From: Phycisphaerae bacterium
GTDB taxonomy: Bacteria > Planctomycetota > Phycisphaerae > UBA1845 > JAFGLZ01
Direction of reading: 5' to 3'
Length of the DNA stretch: 64,000 bases
Assembly: GCA_016927755.1 (NCBI GenBank)
Contig: JAFGLZ010000140.1
Span: forward strand, 1-64,000
The notes under the pieces are model-generated. The model ran no database searches. It was given only the letters and a program-made list of their open reading frames with translations, and was not told the DNA's origin. This document shows positions 43,730-52,088 of the stretch, piece after piece. The translations under genes were made by a program, and so were the position numbers. Every line of letters starts with the position of its first letter. Positions within the stretch are counted from its first letter, which is position 1.

Positions 43730-43735
43730 TATAAT
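43730..43735 (+). promoter_or_regulatory. TATAAT box giving a predicted leaderless transcript
   Basis: TATAAT at 43730-43735 ends 6 bases before ATG 43742, so +1 should fall on the A of the start codon. There is no SD before this ATG. A TTGCCG at 43702 is too far (22 bp) for a normal -35. Confidence 0.45.
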
Positions 43736-43741
43736 GATCTC

Positions 43742-44545
43742 ATGATCGACTTGGACGAGTTGCCGATCCCCGATTGGGGGCTGCGGTGTCCGCATTGCGG
43801 GGCGCCGCTGGCGGGTCTGCAGAATCATCGGTGCGGCGAGTGCGGGCGGGCGTTCTACCTGCGTCGCGTGATCGCCGACCACCGCCCGATCATCGACATC
43901 GGCCTATCCTGTCCGAGATGCGGATACCTGCTGACGGGGCTGACGGGCGACCGATGTCCGGAATGCGGCGCGCCGTTCTTTCTTCGCGACATGGTTGAGG
44001 AGTGGGCGCCATCCCTCGCGGCCTATCTGTCGCAGCTCGCGGATCCGGAGAATCACCACGTGCAGCGGCGCGACCCGACGTACACCGGGTGGGAGCGACC
44101 GCTGCCGGACTTCGGTTTGTCGTGTGCCGCTTGCGGTGGTCCGCTGGTCGGGGCCGAGGGCGACGTCTGTCCGCATTGCGGTCAGTCGTTCGATCTGCGG
44201 GCGGTCGTGCCTCCGGGCGACCTGGTCAACGTGACTCGATTCATCCCGCGCGACGCTCCGGCCATGGCCAAGAACGTGCTCTACGGCGCCCAGATCCCGT
44301 ACCTCGTGGACAATGCCCGGCTGCACGAGCTGTACGGTGGGATGGTTCCGGCCATTTCCAGCGGGCTTCGGGTTCCGCGCGTGTTCTTCTTCGACGCGCT
44401 GCACGCCTTTGCGACGGCGGGCCAGCTCGCATCCGAGGAGGTCGGTGAGGAATGGACGTGCCCCGAGTGCGGCGAGAAGGTGCCGGGCGGCTTCGAGATC
44501 TGTTGGAGCTGTCAGTCACCGTGTCCTGAGGACAGGTCTTTGTGA
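43742..44545 (+). CDS. Multi-zinc-ribbon protein with DUF2007-like segment
   Basis: 267 residues containing four Cys4 ribbons: CPHCGAPLAG...CGECG, CPRCGYLLTG...CPECG, CAACGGPLVG...CPHCG and the C-terminal CPECGEKVPGGFEICWSC. The first three are each followed by a similar FxLRxxV segment, so they are internal repeats. Between ribbons three and four, NVLYGAQIPYLVDNARLHELYGG resembles the DUF2007 putative signal-transducing domain. It may be a cytoplasmic adaptor; partners unknown. It starts 46 bp after the URO-D gene but has its own -10 box. Confidence 0.72.
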   Translation: MIDLDELPIPDWGLRCPHCGAPLAGLQNHRCGECGRAFYLRRVIADHRPIIDIGLSCPRCGYLLTGLTGDRCPECGAPFFLRDMVEEWAPSLAAYLSQLADPENHHVQRRDPTYTGWERPLPDFGLSCAACGGPLVGAEGDVCPHCGQSFDLRAVVPPGDLVNVTRFIPRDAPAMAKNVLYGAQIPYLVDNARLHELYGGMVPAISSGLRVPRVFFFDALHAFATAGQLASEEVGEEWTCPECGEKVPGGFEICWSCQSPCPEDRSL

Positions 44546-44589
44546 TCGTCCAGAGGCGTCTTCTCGGGCGTCGGCTCGCGCGGGGGATG

Positions 44590-44970
44590 CTACCCCTCGA
44601 CCGATTCGATTGTGACGGGGTCGCCGTCCTTCGTGGCCGAGAGGATGGTGGCATCGCCGTCTATTCGTCCGATCGGGTTGACGTTTGACGCGGCCACGGG
44701 CGTCGGTCCGGTGCTGGCGGGGGTCGGTCCCCAGAAGATGCAGAAGGCCTGGCCGGGGGGCCAGTAGGCCAGCTCGCCGACGGCCATTTCGGTGCGTGCG
44801 TCGTCGGCTTCTGCTTGCTGGACGTCGATTCGGAAGTAGATCTCATCGCCCCAGCGGTTGACGCGTCCGGCGATGGGCAGGGCCTGGAGGATGCTCTGGG
44901 CGGTGGGCGAGTCGTTGAGGTTGGCCTGGACGGATACGTTGCCGGCGGTGATCTTGATTATCGTAGGCAT
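44590..44970 (-). CDS. Cyclophilin-like fold protein (TM1367 family)
   Basis: 126 residues from ATG 44970 with GGGAG 9 bases upstream. The sequence follows the family consensus closely: NDSPTAQSILQALPIAG, RWGDEIYFRIDV, VGELAYWPPGQAFCIFWGPT and NPIGRIDGDA. The fold is cyclophilin-like, but proline isomerase activity is not established for this family. Cytoplasmic; role unknown. Divergent from the MBL-fold gene at 45167. Confidence 0.85.
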   Translation of the reverse strand: MPTIIKITAGNVSVQANLNDSPTAQSILQALPIAGRVNRWGDEIYFRIDVQQAEADDARTEMAVGELAYWPPGQAFCIFWGPTPASTGPTPVAASNVNPIGRIDGDATILSATKDGDPVTIESVEG

Positions 44971-45166
44971 GGTTTGCGCTCCCGTGTCCGACCTGCTCCG
45001 GCTGACATGTAACGGGCGGAGGGGATTGCGGTCAAGCCGTTCGGGCCGCGGAAGAGGTTCTCGGTTTGCCCGTCGCGCGCGACGGGGCGAAACGGTCGGC
45101 GGTGGTCTAGGAGGGCTTCGGCGTGGTAGGATACGGATCGACGGGTCTGACGTACGGAGATCATGG

Positions 45167-45928
45167 ATGATCAGCATCTCACTGCAGAGCGGAAGCAACG
45201 GGAACAGCATCTACGTCGAGGCCGGCGGGGTCCGCCTGCTGTTTGACGCCGGGATCAGCGGCAAGGTGGCCAAACAGCGGCTGGCCTCGCGGGGGCGTGA
45301 CATCCACGCGTGCGATGCGCTAATCATCAGCCACGACCATTCCGACCATAGCCGTTCGGCGGGGATCTTCCATCGAAAGTTCGGCGTGCCCGTGTACATG
45401 ACGGCGTCGGTCCATCGGAGCCTGGGGGGTCGGCTCGGGCCGCTTGGCGACGTCCGCAACTTCGCGCCCGGGGACGTGCTTCGGTTCGGCGACGTTCACG
45501 TGGAGACCGTCCCCACGCCGCACGACGGGTTGGACGGCGTGGCGTTCGTGATCCACCACGAGGGCAAACAGCTTGGCGTGTTGACGGACTTGGGGCATCC
45601 GTTCGCGGCGCTGCCTTCGCTGCTCGGGCGTCTCGACGCGGTATATCTCGAGAGCAACTACGATCCGGACATGCTGGCTCGTGGCCCCTATCCGCCGATG
45701 CTCAAGGCGCGGATTCGCGGTCCGGGCGGGCACCTGTCCAACGTGGAGGCGGCGCGTCTGGTGGCCGATCACGGCGGGGATCGGCTGCAATGGCTGGCCC
45801 TGTCGCATCTGAGCGAGCACAACAATGCGCCCGATTTGGCCGTCGACACACACAGGCAACTCCTGGGCGACGCCCTGCCGATCCGCGCGATGAGCCGGTA
45901 TCAGGTGGGTCCGATTCTCGAAGTCTGA
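45167..45928 (+). CDS. MBL-fold metal-dependent hydrolase, YycJ/WalJ-like
   Basis: 253 residues. ATG 45167 starts the typical MISISLQSGSNGNSIYVE; an ATG at 45163 is out of frame. The metal motif is LIISHDHSDHSRSAG, with later ligands in PTPHDGLDGVAF, VLTDLGHPF and ALSHLSEHNNAP. These features match the YycJ group of cytoplasmic single-domain metallo-beta-lactamase-fold proteins (5'-3' exonuclease-like in some Firmicutes). The gene ends 9 bp from the stop of the convergent kinase gene. Confidence 0.85.
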   Translation: MISISLQSGSNGNSIYVEAGGVRLLFDAGISGKVAKQRLASRGRDIHACDALIISHDHSDHSRSAGIFHRKFGVPVYMTASVHRSLGGRLGPLGDVRNFAPGDVLRFGDVHVETVPTPHDGLDGVAFVIHHEGKQLGVLTDLGHPFAALPSLLGRLDAVYLESNYDPDMLARGPYPPMLKARIRGPGGHLSNVEAARLVADHGGDRLQWLALSHLSEHNNAPDLAVDTHRQLLGDALPIRAMSRYQVGPILEV

Positions 45929-45937
45929 GGGAGGGGT

Positions 45938-48900
45938 CTACTCCCGTTCTCGCGACGTGGGGTGCGGGCGGTCATGTCTTGGCCCGCGGTCGTCGGCGCC
46001 GCGCGGGGGGCCTCGGCGCATGTGGTCGTGGTGCTGCCTGGCCTGCGCCTCGGCCTTGTCGGCCAGTTCCTTCTCGCCGCCCAGACGCAACACTTCAGCG
46101 AGGGTCATGTGGCAATGAGCCAGCAGGCCGTGCATGAAGCGCATCTCCGGTCTGCGTTTCGACAGCTCGGTGGCCTGGGTGATCGCGCTGTCGACGAGCG
46201 CGCGTGACTCGGCAAGCTTGCCCTCGTCCTTGAGGACGCCGGCCAGCGATTCCTGAAGCAAGGCTACCCAGGCTTGATAGGACGGAACGTCCGGAAAGCG
46301 CTTGGCGAGCGAGGTCTGGATGTCCAGGGCCGTTCGAAGGAGCTTCTCGGCTTCGTCGAGTTTGCCGGTTCGTCGCAGGATCTCGGCGAGCTTGTGGTGG
46401 GTGCGTACCAGGGAGGTCTGGTAGTCCGGAATGTTAGGCCGTTCGGCGACGAGCTTCTCCGAGATGTCGAGGGCGGTGCGGAGGCGCTGTTCTCCGACTC
46501 GGAGCAGATCCTCGAATGAGGACGCTTTCGGTCCGCCGGGCATGGCGTAGATCTCGGCGAGATCGTAGCGATACTCGGGGACGTCGGGGAAGTCCCTGAC
46601 GAGCCCCTCGAGGATCTCGGTGGCCTGGTTGACGGCGTCGCGGAACGCTTCGAGGTCCGGCCCGGGTCGCCCAAAGGGAATCTCGCGGTAGCAGAGGGCA
46701 AGGAGGTGTCGATAGTCGGGCATGGAGGGGTATTCGCTGACAAGTTCCTTGAGCAGGCTGATGGCCTTGTCCAGGTTCTCCGACCTTTCGCGTCGTCCGG
46801 CGAAGCGCCCGTCCTGGTCGTCTTCGGGTCCTGGAGGCCGAGGGGGCCCGCCAGTGAGGTGGTCGGGCGGCGGCGGGGACTGGTCCGGGCGGAAAGCTCC
46901 CATCATCCAGCGCCGTCGACCTGGGGACTGACCGTCCTGATCAGGTCTTCCACGCCCCGGAGGGCCGCCGGGACCTGGACCCCCTGGTCCTGGTCCTCCC
47001 GGCCCGCCCGGTCCGCCGAGACCACGTCTTCCGAGGAGGAAGTAGGCGCGGGCCAGTTCGTATCGGCAGTCCGGCGACGAGGAAGCGGGGGGCGCGATCG
47101 ACTCGAGGATTTCCCTGGCCTTCGTGTAGCACTCATTGGCGTCCTGGCGGTCGTCCGCGGCTCCGTAGGTGCTGCCGAGCTCGTTGTAGGTCCTGGCGAC
47201 CTCGAGGGGGTATACGGCCTCGCCGGGCGAGGAGGCCTCGAGCTTCTCGAACAGGTCGATGGCGCGGAGGTAGGCGGCCTTGGCCTTGTCGGAGTCTCCG
47301 AGTCGTTGGCGGATATCGCCGATGCGGCGATTGGCCTCGGCGACCTTTCTCTGGAGGCGGGCGTCGTCGCCGCCTTGCTCGGCGAGTCGGTCGTAGAAGA
47401 CGAGCATCCGCTCCAGGAGCGCGGCGCTCTCGTTGGACAGGACGGGCTGGATGGGCACCTCGACGGACACGCTGTTGCTGTCTCCGACGGTGAGCTCGGC
47501 GCTCGAGGTGACTCGTTTCGGCGCGAACTGTTTGAAGAGGGTGTCGAGGGCGTCGAGGATGAGCTCGGAGGTGGCCTCTGCCTTCTCGCGCTGGAGGGAT
47601 TCCCTGGCCAGTGCGTCGCGTGCCCTGACGTTGGCGCTGCGGGTCCGGACGTACCCGACCGACGCGACGACGGCGATCATTATCAAAAGGACCAGGGCGG
47701 TGCCCGCCAGCCCCGCGACCGCTCGATTCCTGCGGGACCATCGCCAGAGGCGCTCGATCGGCCCGATCCGTCTTGCGGTGACCGGCCGGTCCTCGAGGAA
47801 GCACTGCAGGTCGCCGGCCAGGTCGCTTGCCGTGGCGTAGCGATCGGCGGGATCGCGCGCGATCGCCTTGAGAACGATTGTCTCGAGGTCGCGGGGGATT
47901 TCCGGGTTCAGTCTCCTCGGCGGGGTCGGGTCTGACTGCGTGATCTTCTGGATCAGGCGGCTGCGGTTGGTGTCGTCGAATGCCGGTCGGAATGCGACCA
48001 GCTCGTAGAGAGTCAGGCCGAGGCTGTAGATGTCGCTCCTGGCGTCGGACTTGCCGGAGAGCTGTTCGGGCGCCATGTAGCGAAGGGTTCCGACGATGTC
48101 TCCCGGCTGGCTGACGACGTCGTGCTCGGCGGCCTTGGCCAGTCCGAAGTCGGCGACCCAGACGACGCCGTGCGCGTCGAGGATCAGGTTGCCCGGCTTG
48201 ATGTCGCGGTGGAGGGTCCCTTGTGCGTGGGCGTAGGCCAGCGCGTCGGCGACTTGCAGGCCGATGCTAGCAACGCTCTGCCAGTAGCGGCTTCCGACGT
48301 CGGGAATGACCGAGGGCGCAAGGTCGGGCTCGGCGTCGCTCGGGGCCTGGCGGGCCCAGTCTTCCAGAATGACCTCGTCGGCGCTGGCGAGGTCGACCGT
48401 CGGCGAGCTGCGCGAGCTGGATCCTTGCGGGTCGGGGCCGATCGAGCCGCTGACGGCGTCGGCGGAGGCCGAGGCGTTTCGGACGTCTGTTGATGAGCCG
48501 GACTTCTTCGGTTTCCGAAAGGAGCCGTCGATCAGGGCTTGGGCGGCGCTCAGCACCTCGTCGGCGCGTCCGGCGGCGTGGCGGCTGGCGTGTGATTCGA
48601 CTGAGGGGTGGTCCGCGGCATCGAGGCCGGCCATCCTTCCGAGTTGAGCGAGGACCTCGTCCAGACCGACGCCTCGGATGAACTGCATGACGTAGTAGTG
48701 GTAGTCCTCCTGCTGACCGACGCCGAAGACGGGGACGATATTCGTGTGATGGAGCTTGGCGGCGGTTCGCGCCTCTCGGCGGAAGCGTTCGAGCTGTTTG
48801 GCGTCGAGCAGCCAGTGCCGGGGCAGGACCTTGACGGCGACGCGGCGTCTGAGGGATTCCTGTTCGGCCTCGTAGACGATCCCCATGCCGCCTCGGCCGA

Positions 48901-49162
48901 TCTCCCGGATGATGCGGAAGTCGCCCAATTGCTCGATGTGAAGTGCTCCGAGGCGGGCGGCGGATCCGGCGGATTCCTCCTTGAGGGCCTTGAGCCCTTC
49001 CATCGCCGCGATCGTCGGAAAGAGCTCTCGGATGTCGTCGGCGAGGTCCGGGTATCGCTCGGCGTACTCGTCGATCGTGGGGCGCTCGCCCTGGCGATGC
49101 CGCTCGATGAACTCGTCGGCCAGGATCTCGACCGGATCGCGCTGTGAGCCTGGGTCTGCCAT
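45938..49162 (-). CDS. Membrane Ser/Thr protein kinase with C-terminal TPR repeats
   Basis: 1074 residues. Kinase domain from about residue 79: glycine loop IGRGGMGIVYEAE, VAVKVLPRHW (Lys), HRDIKPGNLIL (about 316) and VADFGLAK. An insertion of about 120 Ser/Ala/Asp-rich residues lies between the hinge and the catalytic loop. One transmembrane segment at about 480-507 (ALVLLIMIAVVASVGYV) follows, then TPR-type helices to the end, interrupted at about 710-790 by a Gly/Pro/Arg-rich stretch. The kinase should face the cytoplasm and the TPRs the periplasm. It starts 30 bp after the sigma factor gene; the pair is the classic planctomycete arrangement. Confidence 0.9.
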   Translation of the reverse strand: MADPGSQRDPVEILADEFIERHRQGERPTIDEYAERYPDLADDIRELFPTIAAMEGLKALKEESAGSAARLGALHIEQLGDFRIIREIGRGGMGIVYEAEQESLRRRVAVKVLPRHWLLDAKQLERFRREARTAAKLHHTNIVPVFGVGQQEDYHYYVMQFIRGVGLDEVLAQLGRMAGLDAADHPSVESHASRHAAGRADEVLSAAQALIDGSFRKPKKSGSSTDVRNASASADAVSGSIGPDPQGSSSRSSPTVDLASADEVILEDWARQAPSDAEPDLAPSVIPDVGSRYWQSVASIGLQVADALAYAHAQGTLHRDIKPGNLILDAHGVVWVADFGLAKAAEHDVVSQPGDIVGTLRYMAPEQLSGKSDARSDIYSLGLTLYELVAFRPAFDDTNRSRLIQKITQSDPTPPRRLNPEIPRDLETIVLKAIARDPADRYATASDLAGDLQCFLEDRPVTARRIGPIERLWRWSRRNRAVAGLAGTALVLLIMIAVVASVGYVRTRSANVRARDALARESLQREKAEATSELILDALDTLFKQFAPKRVTSSAELTVGDSNSVSVEVPIQPVLSNESAALLERMLVFYDRLAEQGGDDARLQRKVAEANRRIGDIRQRLGDSDKAKAAYLRAIDLFEKLEASSPGEAVYPLEVARTYNELGSTYGAADDRQDANECYTKAREILESIAPPASSSPDCRYELARAYFLLGRRGLGGPGGPGGPGPGGPGPGGPPGRGRPDQDGQSPGRRRWMMGAFRPDQSPPPPDHLTGGPPRPPGPEDDQDGRFAGRRERSENLDKAISLLKELVSEYPSMPDYRHLLALCYREIPFGRPGPDLEAFRDAVNQATEILEGLVRDFPDVPEYRYDLAEIYAMPGGPKASSFEDLLRVGEQRLRTALDISEKLVAERPNIPDYQTSLVRTHHKLAEILRRTGKLDEAEKLLRTALDIQTSLAKRFPDVPSYQAWVALLQESLAGVLKDEGKLAESRALVDSAITQATELSKRRPEMRFMHGLLAHCHMTLAEVLRLGGEKELADKAEAQARQHHDHMRRGPPRGADDRGPRHDRPHPTSRERE

Positions 49163-49191
49163 TGGGGGTGTCCCGCGTCCTTCCCGCGTCC

Positions 49192-49839
49192 TCAGCCGCC
49201 GTGACTCACATCGAAGAACCCGGGCATCTGCGACAGGATGTCCTTGAGCCGTTTGACGGCGCGGATATACCGGATGCTGGCGGCTTTCTGCTGGATTCCG
49301 AGCACCTCGGCCACCTCACTGTTGGTCAGCTCCTCGAAGTGTCGCAGCGCCAGGACCTCGCGATCGATCGGGTCCATCTCATCGAGCGTGGCCTCGAGGC
49401 GGCTGTACATCTCCTCTCGCATGGCGGCCTGACTCGGCGAGGTCAGGTGGCCCATCAGCCGGATGGCCAGGGATACCGTGGTGGCCTGCGGATACCTGGG
49501 CCCGTGAATGGGGACCTCCCGTCCCGCGTCGCGCATCTTGGCGCCGAGGTGGCGCCGGTGGACGTCGATCAGCGTTTGGCTGACGACCATCCTCAGCCAC
49601 ACGAAGAAGGACGTGGTCGAGTCGTCGACGAAGTGCTCGACGCGCTTGGCGGCCTCGAGATAGGCCTCCTGCAGGACGTCGTCGGCGTCGACGCGTCCTC
49701 TGAGCCGATGGTCGAGCCGAAAGTGAACCATTCGCCACAGCCGGTCGCGGTGCATCGAGAACAGCTCGGCGAGGGCTTGCTCGTCCCCGTCCTTCATGCG
49801 GATCAGGAGGTCGTCGGGCTGCCCCTCGGCATCGTCCAT
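49192..49839 (-). CDS. ECF-type RNA polymerase sigma factor (planctomycete type)
   Basis: 215 residues. Region 2 reads DRLWRMVHFRLDHRLRGRVDADDVLQEAYLEAAKRVEHF, followed by FFVWLRMVVSQTLIDVHRRH. Region 4 reads LDEMDPIDREVLALRHFEELTNSEVAEVLGI with the helix-turn-helix. This matches the planctomycete-specific sigma-70 subfamily often found beside Ser/Thr kinases. No anti-sigma factor is adjacent; the kinase downstream may regulate it (inference). It should direct a regulon not identifiable here. Confidence 0.9.
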   Translation of the reverse strand: MDDAEGQPDDLLIRMKDGDEQALAELFSMHRDRLWRMVHFRLDHRLRGRVDADDVLQEAYLEAAKRVEHFVDDSTTSFFVWLRMVVSQTLIDVHRRHLGAKMRDAGREVPIHGPRYPQATTVSLAIRLMGHLTSPSQAAMREEMYSRLEATLDEMDPIDREVLALRHFEELTNSEVAEVLGIQQKAASIRYIRAVKRLKDILSQMPGFFDVSHGG

Positions 49840-49878
49840 TCGATATTCCTTCCCTGGTAAACGGATGACCGAGCGCGG

Positions 49879-49961
49879 TTTCTACAGGGCGTCACGCCTA
49901 CCACGACATTATTGACCTCTCTAACCCGGGGGACAAGGCGACCCAGGATATCCTGTAGAAA
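49879..49961. promoter_or_regulatory. Inverted repeat flanking the sigma/kinase promoter
   Basis: TTTCTACAGG at 49879-49888 is the exact inverse of CCTGTAGAAA at 49952-49961. The second half overlaps a perfect 12-bp palindrome CAGGATATCCTG (49944-49955). The sigma promoter (49908-49936) lies between the halves, so this may be an operator. Confidence 0.5.
49908..49936 (-). promoter_or_regulatory. Promoter of the sigma factor-kinase operon
   Basis: On the minus strand TTGTCC (49936-49931) and AATAAT (49913-49908) with a 17-bp spacer. Expected start near 49901, giving a leader of about 60 bases to ATG 49839. Confidence 0.6.
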
Positions 49962-50040
49962 GCGGGCGTCGATTTCCGTTTGTTACCTCGGACGGCTTGT
50001 TAAAGGGGGCACCTGACGCGGGCTGTAGGACGGACCGACC

Positions 50041-51309
50041 ATGAAACTACCAATTGTTCTATGCGTGATCGCAATCGTCGGCGGGGTGTACTGGTTCACC
50101 GGACGGAACGGAACGGCCACGGCGGACGCCTATCGCACGGTGCCGGTCGAACGCGGCGACCTGAAGGCGGTTGTCTCGACAACGGGCACGCTCGAGCCGG
50201 TCACGACCGTGCAAGTGGGCACGCAGGTCTCGGGCATCATTTCGGAGATTCTCGTCGACTACAACGACACGGTGGTCAAGGACCAGGTGATCGCCCGGAT
50301 CGATCCGGCCCTGCTGGACATCCAGGTCCGCGACGGGCAGGCGGGTCTGGACCGAGCCCAGGCCGATTTCAAGAAGGCGCAGCGCGAGTTCCAGCGAATC
50401 GAGAAGCTATACGCCAGGCAGATGGCCTCGGAGGACGAGTTCATCGCGGCGCAGTGCGCCTTCGATGGGACCAAGGCCTCGGTGGAGTCTGCCAGGGTCG
50501 CCCTGGACCGGGCCAAGCAGGGGCTGGCGTATGCGACGATTCACGCGCCGATCAGCGGCACGGTCGTCGAACGGAACGTGGCCGTCGGGCAGACGGTCGC
50601 GGCGAGCCTGCAGGCCCCGCAGCTCTTCCTGATCGCCGACGATTTGTCGCGGATGCGGATCCTGGCGTCGGTGGACGAAAGCGACATCGGGCGGATCAAG
50701 GAGGGGCAGGCGGCGGAGTTCACGGTGCAGTCCTACGCCGAGGAGACCTTCACGGGACGGGTTCGCCAGGTGCGGCTGCAGTCCAAGACCGAAGAGAACG
50801 TCGTGACGTACACGGTGGTCGTGGACGTCAGCAACCCGGAGGGCAAGCTGCTTCCCGGCATGACGGCGACGATCGAGTTCCTCGTCGCCACGGCCACGGA
50901 CGTGATGAAGGTGGCCAACGCGGCGCTGCGATTCCGCCCGACCGAGGACATGCTCAAGAAGCTCAGCGTCAGGCAGGAGTCCGAACCGAACGAGCGGCCA
51001 GACCGTCCCACCAGCCAACGCCAAGGGGAAATGGGAGCCGCGAGGCAAGTTGCCGGTGGTCTCGGCGGCGGCCAGGACCGATCCGACCTCGCCCGACTGT
51101 GGTACGTGGACGAGCAAGGCGTCCTGGCCGTCGTAGCCGTTCGTACGGGGATCTCCGACGGTCAGAGCACGCAGATCGAGGGTTCGGACGTCCGGCCAGG
51201 CCTGCGGGTCATCGCGGGCATCAGCCGGGCGGCGAGCCGCGGCTCGACGAACCCGTTCCAACAGACGCGGGAGCAACGGCCGCCCGGCCCTCCCATGCCG
51301 GGATTCTAG
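50041..51309 (+). CDS. Periplasmic adaptor protein (MacA/HlyD-like) of a tripartite exporter
   Basis: 422 residues with an uncleaved N-terminal hydrophobic helix (LPIVLCVIAIVGGVYWF). The biotinyl-lipoyl half-motifs VSTTGTLEPVTTVQVGTQVSG and ATIHAPISGTVVERNVAVGQTV flank a coiled-coil hairpin (about residues 100-160). The beta-barrel part is LFLIADDLSRMRILASVDESDIG. A low-complexity Gly/Gln/Arg insert (about 315-350) and a Pro-rich C terminus are unusual. It should link an inner-membrane MacB-like exporter to the outer layer. The first gene of a three-gene operon, divergent from the sigma factor. Confidence 0.88.
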   Translation: MKLPIVLCVIAIVGGVYWFTGRNGTATADAYRTVPVERGDLKAVVSTTGTLEPVTTVQVGTQVSGIISEILVDYNDTVVKDQVIARIDPALLDIQVRDGQAGLDRAQADFKKAQREFQRIEKLYARQMASEDEFIAAQCAFDGTKASVESARVALDRAKQGLAYATIHAPISGTVVERNVAVGQTVAASLQAPQLFLIADDLSRMRILASVDESDIGRIKEGQAAEFTVQSYAEETFTGRVRQVRLQSKTEENVVTYTVVVDVSNPEGKLLPGMTATIEFLVATATDVMKVANAALRFRPTEDMLKKLSVRQESEPNERPDRPTSQRQGEMGAARQVAGGLGGGQDRSDLARLWYVDEQGVLAVVAVRTGISDGQSTQIEGSDVRPGLRVIAGISRAASRGSTNPFQQTREQRPPGPPMPGF

Positions 51310-51326
51310 AGCGAGGAGCCGACACC

Positions 51327-52088
51327 ATGATGCATGACGTCGTTATCGAAACCCTGGGCATCACGAAGACCTACGCGATGGGCCAGACCGAGGTACACGC
51401 CCTGCGGGGCGTGAACCTGACGGTCGAGCCGGGCGAGATGATCGCGATCATGGGCGCTTCGGGTTCGGGCAAGTCGACCCTGATGAACATCCTCGGCTGC
51501 CTCGATTGCCCGACGACGGGTACGTATCGTCTCGACGGGCAGCGCGCCGACGGTCTGGACAGGAACCGACTGGCCGACATCCGCAACCAGAAGATCGGGT
51601 TCGTCTTCCAGGGATTCAACCTGCTGACGCGAACGAGCGCGCTGGAGAACGTCGAGGCGCCGCTGTTGTACGATCGGACCGGCAAACGGCGAGACACGAG
51701 GCGACTGGCCGCCGAGGCCCTGACGCGGGTCGGGCTGGGCGAGCGGCTCGATCATCAACCCAGCGAGCTGTCCGGGGGACAGCAGCAGCGCGTCGCGATC
51801 GCGCGGGCCCTGGTTCATGAGCCGTCGCTCCTGCTGGCGGACGAGCCCACGGGGAATCTCGACACGCAGACGTCCGTCGAGATCCTGGCGCTGTTCCAGG
51901 CGCTCAACGATCAGGGCATCACGATCCTGCTCGTGACGCACGAGCCGGACATCGCGCAATACGCCAAGCGAATCGTCGAGCTGCGCGACGGGCGGATCGT
52001 TCGCGACGATCCGGTGCCGAACCGGCGCGGCCGCGCGGCGGAGGCGTCAACCTCGGAGGGCGTGGAGCTGATAGGGGCCATGACATGA
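51327..52088 (+). CDS. MacB/LolD-type ABC transporter ATPase
   Basis: 253 residues from ATG 51327 with GAGGAG 8 bases upstream. Walker A GASGSGKSTLMNILG, Q-loop VFQGFNLL, signature LSGGQQQRVAIARAL, Walker B LLLADEPTGNLD and switch LLVTHEPDIA are all standard for the MacB/LolD/FtsE group. It energises the permease encoded next (ATGA overlap). The ATPase is a separate polypeptide here, unlike E. coli MacB in which it is fused to the permease. Confidence 0.92.
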   Translation: MMHDVVIETLGITKTYAMGQTEVHALRGVNLTVEPGEMIAIMGASGSGKSTLMNILGCLDCPTTGTYRLDGQRADGLDRNRLADIRNQKIGFVFQGFNLLTRTSALENVEAPLLYDRTGKRRDTRRLAAEALTRVGLGERLDHQPSELSGGQQQRVAIARALVHEPSLLLADEPTGNLDTQTSVEILALFQALNDQGITILLVTHEPDIAQYAKRIVELRDGRIVRDDPVPNRRGRAAEASTSEGVELIGAMT

